NCBI GenBank assembly: GCA_050014415.1
Contig: JBEKDJ010000008.1
Span: forward strand, 1-34,709
Direction: 5' to 3'
From: JBEKDJ01 sp050014415
Lineage (GTDB): Bacteria > Desulfobacterota > BSN033 > UBA1163
Length of the DNA stretch: 34,709 nucleotides
The position numbers and the translations under genes were made by a program. How positions within the stretch are numbered: the first letter of the stretch is position 1; every line of letters begins with the position of its first letter. The notes under the pieces were generated by a model, which was given only the letters and a program-made list of their open reading frames with translations, was not told the DNA's origin and searched no databases. This document shows positions 8,244 to 14,360 of the stretch, piece after piece.

Positions 8244-8353
8244 GTGTCTGTGGAGTACATGCTTTCGCAGGTTGGCTCCCCTGAAGATATTGGAGGCTAT
8301 AATAAAATGGTTTTGGATTAAAAACAGAAAAAGCATGTTAAACCTCCACAGAC
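8221..8353 (-). ncRNA. Candidate structured RNA (~133 nt) with two mutually exclusive long stems
   Basis: On the minus strand a sigma-70 promoter would start RNA near 8353 and a hairpin with six T's ends it at 8221. Arm A1 (8354-8330) pairs with A2 (8265-8245): 11 perfect bp, a bulge, then 9 bp. Arm B1 (8297-8281) pairs with B2 (8243-8227): GCCTCC/GGAGGC, a 3x3 loop, then 8 bp that include one U-G pair on this strand only. The order A1-B1-A2-B2 makes the stems interleave, as in a pseudoknot or a terminator/antiterminator switch. A TGC-GAAA-GCA mini-hairpin overlaps A2. It could be a riboswitch-like leader of the secreted protein gene or a free small RNA. No known class was recognised. Confidence 0.6.
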
Positions 8354-8359
8354 AAAATC

Positions 8360-8388
8360 AGTAAATCACAATTCACGGAGAATGTCAA
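8360..8388 (-). promoter_or_regulatory. Sigma-70 promoter for the structured RNA
   Basis: Minus strand: -35 TTGACA (8388-8383, perfect), 17-bp spacer, -10 TTTACT (8365-8360). The predicted start near 8353 falls on the first bases of stem arm A1. Confidence 0.7.
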
Positions 8389-8397
8389 GCGAAATCT

Positions 8398-8426
8398 TTG
8401 GACTTGATTGGACAGCCATTTATAAA
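8398..8426 (+). promoter_or_regulatory. Divergent candidate promoter for the 8519 gene
   Basis: TTGGAC (8398-8403), 17-bp spacer, TATAAA (8421-8426) on the plus strand. The -10 is good and the -35 weak. It lies back to back with the RNA promoter and 93 bp before the start of the plus-strand gene. Confidence 0.45.
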
Positions 8427-8518
8427 AATTTTTATTGTGCTCCATTCATATTTTTGATAATTTGTACATGGGAGATCTAAGGCATCCCTCCTTAAATCTT
8501 AGGAGAAAGGAGATCACT

Positions 8519-8782
8519 ATGTCTCTTACAGTTAAAGAACTACGCATAATATCTGATGAAGAAATAATAAAACTTCATGATAAACTCGCCCAAAATGCTG
8601 ATGAAAGTGTTGATTATTGTCTCAACGAACTCGCAAGACGCCATCAAAACAGACAAACAGAAACGATGCTCTCATACACCAAAGAAGTGAGATCATATAC
8701 CAGATACATTATGATCATGACCGGCATTGTCACGCTTGCCACTATTATTAATCTCGCTGTCGCTTTCTTCTGCCACAGATAA
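8519..8782 (+). CDS. Small membrane protein, only plus-strand gene of the element
   Basis: 87 residues from the ATG at 8519, preceded by AAAGGAGATCACT; the longer upstream frame lacks a ribosome-binding site. A charged helical N-part (TVKELRIISDEEIIKLHDKL...) is followed by one transmembrane helix near the C-terminus (YIMIMTGIVTLATIINLAVA, about 63-82). The likely topology is N-in with a short tail. Its last 90 bp overlap, on the opposite strand, the end of the gene at 8693-8962. Function unknown. Confidence 0.6.
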   Translation: MSLTVKELRIISDEEIIKLHDKLAQNADESVDYCLNELARRHQNRQTETMLSYTKEVRSYTRYIMIMTGIVTLATIINLAVAFFCHR

Positions 8783-8962
8783 TATCGTTGGAGGATAGAA
8801 TTCAGTAACCTCCCAATCAGGATTTCGATGAATCTGTTGAGATAAATAAGCTTCCGCAACCGCCTGAGAAGTTGTCCAAAACATGACTCCGCTACTGCTT
8901 GTTATCCATCCTCCACTTTTTTTGTTTTGGATACCCCAATGCCGCAAGACCAAATCATTCAT
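8693..8962 (-). CDS. Hypothetical protein following the excisionase-like gene
   Basis: 89 residues from the ATG at 8962, which has GGAGG 4 nt before it. The N-terminal half (NDLVLRHWGIQNKKSGGW...VMFWTTSQAVAEAYLSQQ) looks like a genuine compact domain, while the last 30 residues, antisense to the membrane helix of the convergent gene, are low in structure. It starts 17 bp after the stop of the HTH gene, so the two are likely co-transcribed. Confidence 0.5.
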   Translation of the reverse strand: MNDLVLRHWGIQNKKSGGWITSSSGVMFWTTSQAVAEAYLSQQIHRNPDWEVTEFYPPTILSVAEESDSEINNSGKRDNAGHDHNVSGI

Positions 8963-8979
8963 GTTGCCTCCATAATTTC

Positions 8980-9135
8980 TTATTGTTTCAGCCAAACGAT
9001 GTCCTTCCTTGCAATCCTCCAGGACCTACCCACCTTATAGGCCGGAATCTCCTTGGCCCAAAGTCTCCGGTAGATCGTTTTCGGGTTTACCCTAAAATGC
9101 CCCGCCAGTTCGTTCACGCTGAAATAATCTTTCAT
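8980..9135 (-). CDS. Excisionase-like HTH_17 DNA-binding protein (51 aa)
   Basis: A complete small winged-HTH of the MerR/excisionase (helix-turn-helix 17) type: it opens MKDYFSVNELAGHFRVNP, followed by KTIYRRLWAKEIPAYKVGR and SWRIARKDIVWLK. This is the canonical pattern of recognition helix, G-R-x-W-R wing and D-x-x-W-L end. The ATG at 9135 has GAGAGGAG upstream. Proteins of this form act as recombination directionality factors or repressors of mobile elements. An inverted repeat (TTGACA-9-TGTCAA) lies 38 bp upstream and may be its operator. Confidence 0.8.
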   Translation of the reverse strand: MKDYFSVNELAGHFRVNPKTIYRRLWAKEIPAYKVGRSWRIARKDIVWLKQ

Positions 9136-9172
9136 GGTCAGGTTCTCCTCTCTTAGTTCCTGAACTGCACAG

Positions 9173-9193
9173 TTGACAGGATTCAGTTGTCAA
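9173..9193. promoter_or_regulatory. Inverted-repeat operator candidate
   Basis: TTGACA (9173-9178), 9 bp, then TGTCAA (9188-9193), a perfect 6-bp dyad upstream of the excisionase-like gene at 9135. The left arm is also a -35 consensus on the plus strand, but no matching -10 was seen. Confidence 0.4.
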
Positions 9194-9276
9194 AGAGCGA
9201 AGTCAGGATCAGAATACTTGAAAACCGATGATTCATCGAGCATAATTAGAACCTCTTTTTCATGTACCTTCTTTCA

Positions 9277-9307
9277 GGCTGGGCTTAACCTCTCCCAGCC
9301 TTTTTTT
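9277..9307 (+). terminator. Intrinsic terminator reading plus-strand
   Basis: GGCTGGG (9277-9283), a 10-nt loop, CCCAGCC (9294-9300), then seven T's. It is oriented to stop plus-strand transcription (antisense to the element operon, or from the 8519 gene). The minus-strand side has A's and no T-run. Confidence 0.65.
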
Positions 9308-9452
9308 CTTCTTGTGATCCGATCTCCTCGGCTTCTTTGTCCAGGGTCTCCTTTGCCTTTCTTTCCTCCCTACAGAGGGGACATTCACAGATCCAGGAAT
9401 TTCCCCTTTCTTCATCAAGCTTCTTTCTGCAAATGATTGAGCTAATCGGCAT
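9285..9452 (-). CDS. Small cysteine-containing hypothetical protein
   Basis: 55 residues from the ATG at 9452; a GTG at 9479 overlapping the previous stop is an alternative that adds KGKGRGKG, coded by a GGGTAA/GGGTAG repeat. A CxCPLC knuckle (WICECPLC) and an earlier Cys suggest metal binding, followed by a charged helical tail (ERKAKETLDKEAEEIGSQEE). Its stop lies inside the loop of the plus-strand terminator. Function unknown. Confidence 0.4.
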   Translation of the reverse strand: MPISSIICRKKLDEERGNSWICECPLCREERKAKETLDKEAEEIGSQEEKKAGRG

Positions 9453-9475
9453 ACCCTTACCCCTACCCTTACCCT

Positions 9476-9670
9476 TCACCTTTGCTTTATTTCATGTCCT
9501 GGCATATCCTGAAGGCCAGATTCGCCCATGATTTCCTCAAGGCACTTCTTACACCCCCGTTTTTGAATGTAGGAGGTCCCCTGGTCCGGGACCTCGATGG
9601 GGATGAGGTCTTTCTCGAGATGCCATGCCTTGCAGATAAAACACTGATTCAATCTTGGAACTTCAGTCAC
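9476..9670 (-). CDS. Zinc-ribbon protein (64 aa)
   Basis: Two CxxC knuckles (CFIC...CKKC) separated by 26 residues form a classic small zinc ribbon, with WHLEKDLIPIEVPDQG between them. The GTG start at 9670 overlaps the TGA of a 36-codon upstream ORF (GTGA), and AGAAGGGCGAG lies before it. The upstream ORF meets it across a run of seven G's: one extra G would fuse the two frames. The protein may therefore be longer in related elements. Confidence 0.55.
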   Translation of the reverse strand: MTEVPRLNQCFICKAWHLEKDLIPIEVPDQGTSYIQKRGCKKCLEEIMGESGLQDMPGHEIKQR

Positions 9671-9777
9671 GATCTCGCCCTTCTGCGAAGAAAAAACCGG
9701 GCATACACTCCCCCCCTGTCCGGCCGCTTCCTATCCCTTTTCGTTTCGGGTTGGTCACCATCCGATACCGGGGTCAT
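9667..9777 (-). CDS. 36-codon ORF, possibly the frameshifted N-terminus of the zinc-ribbon gene
   Basis: ATG at 9777 with AAGGAG 11 nt upstream, TGA at 9669-9667 overlapping the GTG of the next gene. It is very basic (ETKRDRKRPDRGG...RRRARS). The seven-C run on the plus strand (9710-9716) lies in the middle of it. If read with one more G, the frame continues into the zinc ribbon as SVCPVFSSQKGEIVTEVPRL. Confidence 0.3.
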   Translation of the reverse strand: MTPVSDGDQPETKRDRKRPDRGGVYARFFLRRRARS

Positions 9778-9782
9778 TGAAA

Positions 9783-10373
9783 TTACTGCTCCTTGACAGC
9801 ATACGTTTCGATACAAGTCCTCATCCGGTGCAGCTCATTAAGCCGTGCGATGAACCGCTGCCGTGCCTCGGGATCTATTTCTCCTAAAATGCGGATGATT
9901 TCTTTCTGGAATTCGTTCACCATCTCTACGTTGTAAAGACTCTTGAAAATATCCACCTGTAACCGGAGCTGCTCCCTTATCTCAGCCATCGTACGTATAG
10001 CAAGGCTACGTGGATCTGTAAATTTGTATTCCTTGACAAACTCTTCCTTATTTCCGACCCGTACCTTCTTCCGTGATATCTGAGATTCCAAGACCTGCAG
10101 TGCTGCCTTATCCCCTCGGTTCCAGCGCATAAGGAGATCAAGAAGTTCAACAGCATAGGCATTGATCGTTAGGAGTTGATCCATAACGTCGATCTTCGTA
10201 TCTACAATCTTCCCTGCCTTCCCCAGAACAATCGCCTGCGAGGTCTTCACTCTGCCCTTGGCAATCGCCCGGGTAATGCTACTCCGATTCACCCCCATCT
10301 TGCGGGCTGCCTCGGCAGGTTTGTCTCCCTCATTGAGGAGACGATGCAGTACATTCAGATCTATCTTAGCCAT
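9783..10373 (-). CDS. HTH protein, possible terminase small-subunit-like
   Basis: 196 residues from the ATG at 10373; a TTG at 10421 is in frame but no better supported. The N-terminal helix-turn-helix is clear (KPAEAARKMGVNRSSITRAIAKGR, residues 17-41). The rest is long helical (EIREQLRLQVDIFKSLYNVE, FQKEIIRILGEIDPEARQRFIARL). This layout, a DNA-binding head with a coiled oligomerisation part, is that of phage small terminase subunits and related HTH proteins. It sits a few hundred bp from a terminase large-subunit fragment, which supports the idea, but the assignment stays tentative. Confidence 0.6.
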   Translation of the reverse strand: MAKIDLNVLHRLLNEGDKPAEAARKMGVNRSSITRAIAKGRVKTSQAIVLGKAGKIVDTKIDVMDQLLTINAYAVELLDLLMRWNRGDKAALQVLESQISRKKVRVGNKEEFVKEYKFTDPRSLAIRTMAEIREQLRLQVDIFKSLYNVEMVNEFQKEIIRILGEIDPEARQRFIARLNELHRMRTCIETYAVKEQ

Positions 10374-10465
10374 ATTTCGGATAGTGACTCGTTGCTTTTC
10401 TGTTGCATATGATCCAGACAAATCTCATTAATTTAGCCTATATAGGCATGTTGCACGGTTGCAGT

Positions 10466-10975
10466 TCAATTGCCATCCTCTTCGTGCTTTTCTTGTTGCC
10501 CAAGGTCCTCAACGAGCCTGCTGACAAACTCTTCGATGAGTTTCATCTGCCTAATTATCATCTCTTTGATTCCCCTTCCATCCTCCCCGGTCGGCTCCTT
10601 CTGCTTAGCCACAAGCAACTTTCCCAGAGATTCAGGAGAAATACTTCCAATAAGCGCCAGGAGTCGCTTTTCATCCTTCCTAACGGTCTCCAAATCATAC
10701 ATTTGTTCAAACAGCTTTTTAACCTTCACGTGCAGTTTGACAAGTTGGTCAAGTACTTTTTGCGCGGCCTGCAGATCCACCCCCTTCTGCAATCGTCGTG
10801 AGCATTCCTGAGCTAAGATAAAATTTTGCTGATTGAATACGAACTTAATCCGCTCCAATATCGTGGCATTATAGCCTACAGCGGAATAATCCTTCAGCAC
10901 CTCGCTGAATTCAGCCTTGCATCCCCCGACCTTCTCGACGGACTTGAGATGATTTTTGCCTTTGGTCTCACTCAA
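10466..10975 (-). CDS. Hypothetical helical protein
   Basis: 169 residues, TTG start 9 nt after AAAGGAG, overlapping the TGA of the upstream terminase fragment (TTGAGTGA). It is almost entirely alpha-helical and charged (ILERIKFVFNQQNFILAQEC, KVLDQLVKLHVKVKKLFEQM), ending in an acidic tail. No motif was recognised. Its length and its place beside the HTH protein suggest a DNA-packaging or regulatory partner, but this is a guess. Confidence 0.55.
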   Translation of the reverse strand: MSETKGKNHLKSVEKVGGCKAEFSEVLKDYSAVGYNATILERIKFVFNQQNFILAQECSRRLQKGVDLQAAQKVLDQLVKLHVKVKKLFEQMYDLETVRKDEKRLLALIGSISPESLGKLLVAKQKEPTGEDGRGIKEMIIRQMKLIEEFVSRLVEDLGQQEKHEEDGN

Positions 10976-11225
10976 TCGCTATCTCTCCTTTATCGACCTG
11001 TAGAGCGCCCCGCCGGCCTTGTATCAGGTTTTCCCTTCCAGTGTATCTCCTCTGGTAAAGGGACAACTCCTCATTGCTCATCATAAGCCCGAAAATGGCC
11101 TTCAGAGCCACGATCCAAGTTCGCCAGGTAATGAGATCTTTAAAGATCGACCCGAAGAAATTCTTATCAGAGATTGCGTTATATCCTATGCCTTCCCAAT
11201 TAAAAGGTATAGATTTCACTTCCAC
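10968..11225 (-). pseudogene. Terminase large subunit, N-terminal fragment only
   Basis: 85 codons, GTG start. The part IFKDLITWRTWIVALKAIFG followed by LMMSNEELSLYQRRYTGR matches the segment that precedes the Walker A motif in phage large terminases (FKD-x-x-TW-x-x-W...LKA-x-FGL...TG-x). After TGR the frame turns into an unrelated tail (ENLIQGRRGALQVDKGE) and stops, so the ATPase and nuclease domains are missing. It overlaps the upstream gene by 26 bp. It may be a decayed gene, or a short fragment kept in the coupled operon. Confidence 0.6.
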
Positions 11226-11868
11226 CCTTTTCGATTAAAATCAGATCTCCCTCAACCGAAACAACATCAGAATACTTCGAAACGAAATCAACCACTGCGA
11301 GTAGAAACTTTTTCACTAATGCTCTCTGCCTAATTAAGGGTTCCTTGGCCACTGCCGCCATGAATTGTGACATTGACCCATTCAAACCCTTCCGCGCCTT
11401 TTCAGATTCAGCCCCGATGGTCAGGGAAGTGAAAGGCCTCGTGAAAGCCTCAAAACTGAACTGTTTCGTGTCGCTCAAGTTAATTATGTAAAGGACTCCG
11501 GCGGAAGAAATACCCGCAAGCAGCGAATCGAACCGCGCATATTGGATATCAATCCCACGCTCTCCCAGATAACCAATGGCTCTTGATTTAATTTCACGAT
11601 ATTGACTGCCAACCTTTTCTGAAAAGGCAGTTTCATAATCACATGTCTTTCTCAAATCAAGGGGGAGATCACCGAAGATTTCTCTTAGGCAATTATAGGC
11701 AGGTTCGGCGAACTTCATAAGTCCTGCAGGGATAAAAAAAGTATGCTCATTAACCTTGGAGAAACGGGGGCGGGAGACGTCCTTTCCCCCTGTTGCAGGA
11801 TCCAAAATTGTGCGGTCGGAGACAATTCCCACCAATTCTTTCAGGATTAAACCCAGGTAGAAACTCAT
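11200..11868 (-). CDS. Hypothetical protein in tail-gene context, possibly Ntn-hydrolase-fold
   Basis: 222 residues. The start ATG overlaps the stop of the tail gene (ATGA at 11868-11865). The opening (SFYLGLILKELVGIVSDRTI...SKVNEHTFFIPAG) follows the strand-strand-turn pattern of proteasome/HslV-type Ntn hydrolases (self-activity strand, gIVxxD, then kv-x-x-i...G), but there is no Thr/Ser/Cys nucleophile at residue 1 or 2 that would be exposed beyond Ser2. I treat the fold as a weak hypothesis. No other motif was recognised. Confidence 0.55.
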   Translation of the reverse strand: MSFYLGLILKELVGIVSDRTILDPATGGKDVSRPRFSKVNEHTFFIPAGLMKFAEPAYNCLREIFGDLPLDLRKTCDYETAFSEKVGSQYREIKSRAIGYLGERGIDIQYARFDSLLAGISSAGVLYIINLSDTKQFSFEAFTRPFTSLTIGAESEKARKGLNGSMSQFMAAVAKEPLIRQRALVKKFLLAVVDFVSKYSDVVSVEGDLILIEKGGSEIYTF

Positions 11869-12431
11869 AGTTCCCTTTCAACAATGCTGCAGGGGGATTT
11901 TATTGGGCCGAATGACACGGGAATGGGTCCCCCCGGACCGTAGCTGTTCTGGTAGCCCTGCCAGCCCACCGTGCTTGCCGAGTTCGACATACTCTGTCCC
12001 TTTGGCTTGGCTGGGGCTGTCAGATAGGAGATGACCCCATTGACCAGCATAGAAATTGCCATGACCAACACTACGTTCAAAACCGCCCCGCTCACTCCGT
12101 ATACTGATCCGGCGATCGCTATGCCAAATATTGTGGCGGCAGAGAAAGCCTCCCCAAACGCGGGAATGACAATGAGCTCATCGCCGTCCCTCGGTATGAT
12201 TTGATCGAAAACAGCACGGTCTGGGCAAAGCGGTATGCCTTTGTCAGAGACTTTTGGGGCTGGGTCCGGGATTGATCGCCCGTTCCAAATCACCCTGTTG
12301 ATCTGCACTCCATCGAATTCCGGAGCGAGATAGTAGGAAACGGGCATCAGGGGGATCCAGCTTCGCTCGAATTCCGAGAACCTGAAGGTTATGTCAGAAA
12401 TCTTCTCGATAGGGACTTTTACCTTAATCAT
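11865..12431 (-). CDS. Phage tail assembly protein, lambda gpI-like
   Basis: 188 residues. A basic beta-rich head with PGD-like turn (IIPRDGDELIVIPAFG, about 78-93) is followed by a hydrophobic segment (AATIFGIAIAGSVYGVSGAV and LNVVLVMAISMLVNGVISYL, about 98-137) and a C-terminal region NSYGPGGPIPVSFGPIKSPC. The order PG-E-V-x-x-P, Gly/Ala-rich hydrophobic helix pair, then G-N/G-P-I/V-P-V-x-x-G is that of tail assembly protein I and the start of tip protein J. It starts 1 bp after the tape-measure remnant and overlaps the next gene by 4 bp. Confidence 0.65.
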   Translation of the reverse strand: MIKVKVPIEKISDITFRFSEFERSWIPLMPVSYYLAPEFDGVQINRVIWNGRSIPDPAPKVSDKGIPLCPDRAVFDQIIPRDGDELIVIPAFGEAFSAATIFGIAIAGSVYGVSGAVLNVVLVMAISMLVNGVISYLTAPAKPKGQSMSNSASTVGWQGYQNSYGPGGPIPVSFGPIKSPCSIVEREL

Positions 12432-12432
12432 A

Positions 12433-12870
12433 TCATCCTCTCTCCTTTACGGCCTTGAAAAGTGCTCCACCGGCCTTGTACTTAGTGGCGACGGTCAAAT
12501 CTATTTCCTCTGACGTCGGCCGGGCCTTTGCTACAAGGTCAAAAAAGTGACTGTTCGCATTGACATTGACATCGAGCGCTATCTTTAGGGGAGACCTGCC
12601 TCCTTCTTTGCCATTCACAACAATGGTTCCTCCTGCGGCGAAGCCCTGATAAGCCCTGAGTGAGGACATGCCCCCAGAAGGCCCAAATAACGACGGAGAG
12701 ACCATCTTCGAGACTGGCACTATGGAAACAATCTCTGCCTCCCCACCCTCTCCGGCGATGATCGAGGTTGGCTTCGTCGCAATGAAGGTTCCGCCTTCCT
12801 TCCCAGCCAGACTCCAACCGGCACCCTCCCTGCACCCTGTTGAAGGTGACTTTAAATTTATCCTTTCAAG
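12433..12870 (-). pseudogene. Tape-measure protein, C-terminal remnant without a normal start
   Basis: The frame is open for 145 codons after a TGA at 12873-12871, but the first ATG/GTG/TTG is a GTG at 12720 with no ribosome-binding site at proper distance. The upstream 50 codons still read as coding (GGTFIATKPTSIIAGEGGEA), the typical C-terminal 'xTPxIxGEGG' motif of tail tape-measure proteins, and the frame goes on through a Gly-rich stretch to KAGGALFKAVKERG. The gene thus looks like the 3' end of a tape-measure gene cut off by the HTH gene next to it. An ATT at 12777-12775 with GGGGAGG before it is a remote possible start. Confidence 0.6.
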
Positions 12871-13172
12871 TCAATCCTTTGACTTGCTTGACCTTGGCCT
12901 ACGTATCCGATTTCCTCTAAAACCTCATCGGCCAAGGCGTTCAAGTCCTGCTTCTTGTTAATCCGATATCCCGAAATCCACTTGTCGAATTCAGATTTCT
13001 TCACAAGAATTTTTCCATGAACCGGGTAAGCAGGAAGACTGTTTACTCGGATGTGATCTCGAAGGGTAGAGATAGACAGGGAGGAGTAGGCAGAGAGGCC
13101 GCGGAGATCGAAAAACTGATCCTTCAAAAAAATGCCTTTCTCTGTGATGGAATCGGGAAGAATCACGTTCAC
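12858..13172 (-). CDS. HTH_17/excisionase-type DNA-binding protein
   Basis: 104 residues, GTG start. The HTH (FFDLRGLSAYSSLSISTLRDHI, about 21-42) and wing (SLPAYPVHGKILVKKSEFDKW, about 45-65) match the MerR-like HTH_17 fold, followed by a helical tail (LNALADEVLEEI). It is a second excisionase-like protein in the element. Its 3' end abuts the tape-measure remnant, as though it had been joined to it. Confidence 0.65.
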   Translation of the reverse strand: MNVILPDSITEKGIFLKDQFFDLRGLSAYSSLSISTLRDHIRVNSLPAYPVHGKILVKKSEFDKWISGYRINKKQDLNALADEVLEEIGYVGQGQASQRIDLKG

Positions 13173-13218
13173 CGCCTAAAGTATCCGCTTGACAGATGCT
13201 TGAGCGCCTCGCATGGCT

Positions 13219-13383
13219 TTATTTACCGTTTTTCATCTTTAGAGTAACTGATACCTTCTCGGGTATCTGTTCGCTTTTAGGAATGTAGATATTCCCGACA
13301 ATGCCTTCTTGATTTCCATCAATGATGAATCGATGAAACCTCTTCGAGTCCTTGTCGTATGTCGCGGTTAGTTCCTTTTCCAT
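13219..13383 (-). CDS. Hypothetical 54-aa protein
   Basis: ATG at 13383 with AAAGAGGTGAGCC before it; stop TAA at 13221-13219. The sequence is a compact beta-type small domain (ATYDKDSKRFHRFIIDGNQE, then GIVGNIYIPKSEQIP). A good start site and plausible composition argue that it is real. Family not recognised. Confidence 0.55.
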   Translation of the reverse strand: MEKELTATYDKDSKRFHRFIIDGNQEGIVGNIYIPKSEQIPEKVSVTLKMKNGK

Positions 13384-13427
13384 GGCTCACCTCTTTCGTA
13401 TACCCATTGCACTGCAACACCGGTCCA

Positions 13428-13601
13428 TCAGTGCGGCTTGAACTTCAGATTCAGTCGTTTCCTAATTTCAGAATACGCCTTCGCATGAGCATAATGACCT
13501 TGGTCGGCAATCTTCGAAACTTCCTCGCGCGCTACCGGATGACTGCAGGGCTGCGCTGCCTGCCTAAACCCACAACCTTCGCATAGATCCAAATCTTTCA
13601 C
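13428..13601 (-). CDS. Hypothetical 57-aa Cys/His-rich protein
   Basis: GTG at 13601 after GGGTGAGGG; stop TGA at 13430-13428. It begins MKDLDLCEGCGFRQAAQPCS and continues with HPVAREEV, giving a CxxC...C.H set that could bind one metal, then a helical tail (HYAHAKAYSEIRKRLNLKFK). It lies just downstream of the iteron array. Confidence 0.45.
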   Translation of the reverse strand: MKDLDLCEGCGFRQAAQPCSHPVAREEVSKIADQGHYAHAKAYSEIRKRLNLKFKPH

Positions 13602-13655
13602 CCCTCACCCATGCAGGGGAAACCTTCGTACCCTTTTCCCTAGATATAGAATACT

Positions 13656-13787
13656 CTTCAAAATGTGAAATGGAGTAGGTAGAAAAAAGGCCCCTACAGC
13701 TTCAGAATGTGAAAAGATGGAGCCTTTACCTGGCTTTTGGGGAGCATTTATTTCACTTTTTGAAGCTATACGTTTCACTTTTTGAAG
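13656..13787. repeat. Four iterons with 22-bp phasing
   Basis: CTTCAAAATGTGAAA (13656) and CTTCAGAATGTGAAA (13700) in one orientation, and TTTCACTTTTTGAAG (13751 and 13773) in the other. The inverted pair starts 22 bp apart and the first pair 44 bp apart, that is, two and four helical turns. Each copy is itself nearly palindromic. They lie directly after the winged-helix gene. Candidate replication origin or autoregulatory site for that protein. Confidence 0.65.
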
Positions 13788-13794
13788 CGACTCC

Positions 13795-14205
13795 CTAATT
13801 TCCTCTTGGTGAGAAACACCGCCATTCAACACCCTCAAAATCCGTTGTTCCAAAAGCTTCCCATCTCTGAGATAGCTTGAATAGATTTGAACTTTTGCAA
13901 TCGCTTCGAAGGCCCCCTTTGTCTACCGGATCTATAAAACCAAAATGGACCAATGATTGAATGATCTTTGAGAATGTAGCAAAGGCAAAACCCAGCCAAT
14001 TCCCCTCGCGGTAAGAAAAAGAAAATTGATTGGTGAACTTCTGGGCATCGTTCCAATTTCGTTTCACCTTTCCCAAAAAATACGGTAAGGCTTTTGCTGG
14101 CGAAGGAGGAAGATTCTTATAAGCCTCCGAGTTCAGCATCTTCCAAGGGAGAGCAACGAACGGTGGATTGTTCGATTTGTTTCCCTTACCCTTCCTAGTT
14201 CGCAT
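13795..14205 (-). CDS. Winged-helix protein, possible replication initiator
   Basis: 136 residues, ATG with AGGAGGG upstream at 8-nt spacing. The core (NPPFVALPWKMLNSEAYKNL...PPSPAKALPYFLGKVK) followed by FSFSYREGNWLGFAFATFSK and IIQSLVHFGFIDPVDKGGLR is a winged HTH (start helix, recognition helix with 'TFSKIIQ-x-LV-x-x-GFIDP', wing KGGLR). It ends in a beta region (FEGVEWRCFSPRGN). The layout resembles single-domain Rep/DnaD-like or transcription-initiator proteins of elements. With the iterons just downstream, a replication or copy-control role is the best guess. Confidence 0.6.
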   Translation of the reverse strand: MRTRKGKGNKSNNPPFVALPWKMLNSEAYKNLPPSPAKALPYFLGKVKRNWNDAQKFTNQFSFSYREGNWLGFAFATFSKIIQSLVHFGFIDPVDKGGLRSDCKSSNLFKLSQRWEAFGTTDFEGVEWRCFSPRGN

Positions 14206-14232
14206 GTACAGGCCCTCCTGTGGCCGGACCCA

Positions 14233-14288
14233 TGTGGGGAAAGGGCGGCAGGAGACCGCCCCTTAAGCCTTCGCGAAGGCCCCCCACA
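14233..14288. repeat. Three-way junction inverted-repeat structure
   Basis: An outer stem TGTGGGG (14233-14239)/CCCCACA (14282-14288) encloses two perfect hairpins, GGGCGG-7-CCGCCC (14243-14261) and GCCTTC-GC-GAAGGC (14267-14280). All 56 bp lie between the winged-helix gene and the MerR-like gene. Such cruciforms occur at origins, recombination sites or as structured leaders. Confidence 0.65.
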
Positions 14289-14360
14289 ATCTGATTTTAC
14301 TTTAATCCTCTTCCCCATTGCAGTTTATAACGTCCCCTGAACACTGTGCCTACAGCCTCC

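Noticed and set aside
8221..8354. Reading the inverted repeats as a CRISPR-like or transposon end structure
   Set aside because: No direct repeats with spacers and no target duplication or transposase; the promoter and terminator fit an RNA gene.
12539..12835. Minus-strand 98-codon frame over the tape-measure remnant
   Set aside because: Biased Arg/Cys/Trp composition and no protein-like pattern, while the other frame has the tape-measure motif.
13605..13853. Minus-strand 82-codon frame after the winged-helix gene
   Set aside because: It runs through the four iterons and is better explained as non-coding repeat DNA; no ribosome-binding site of note.
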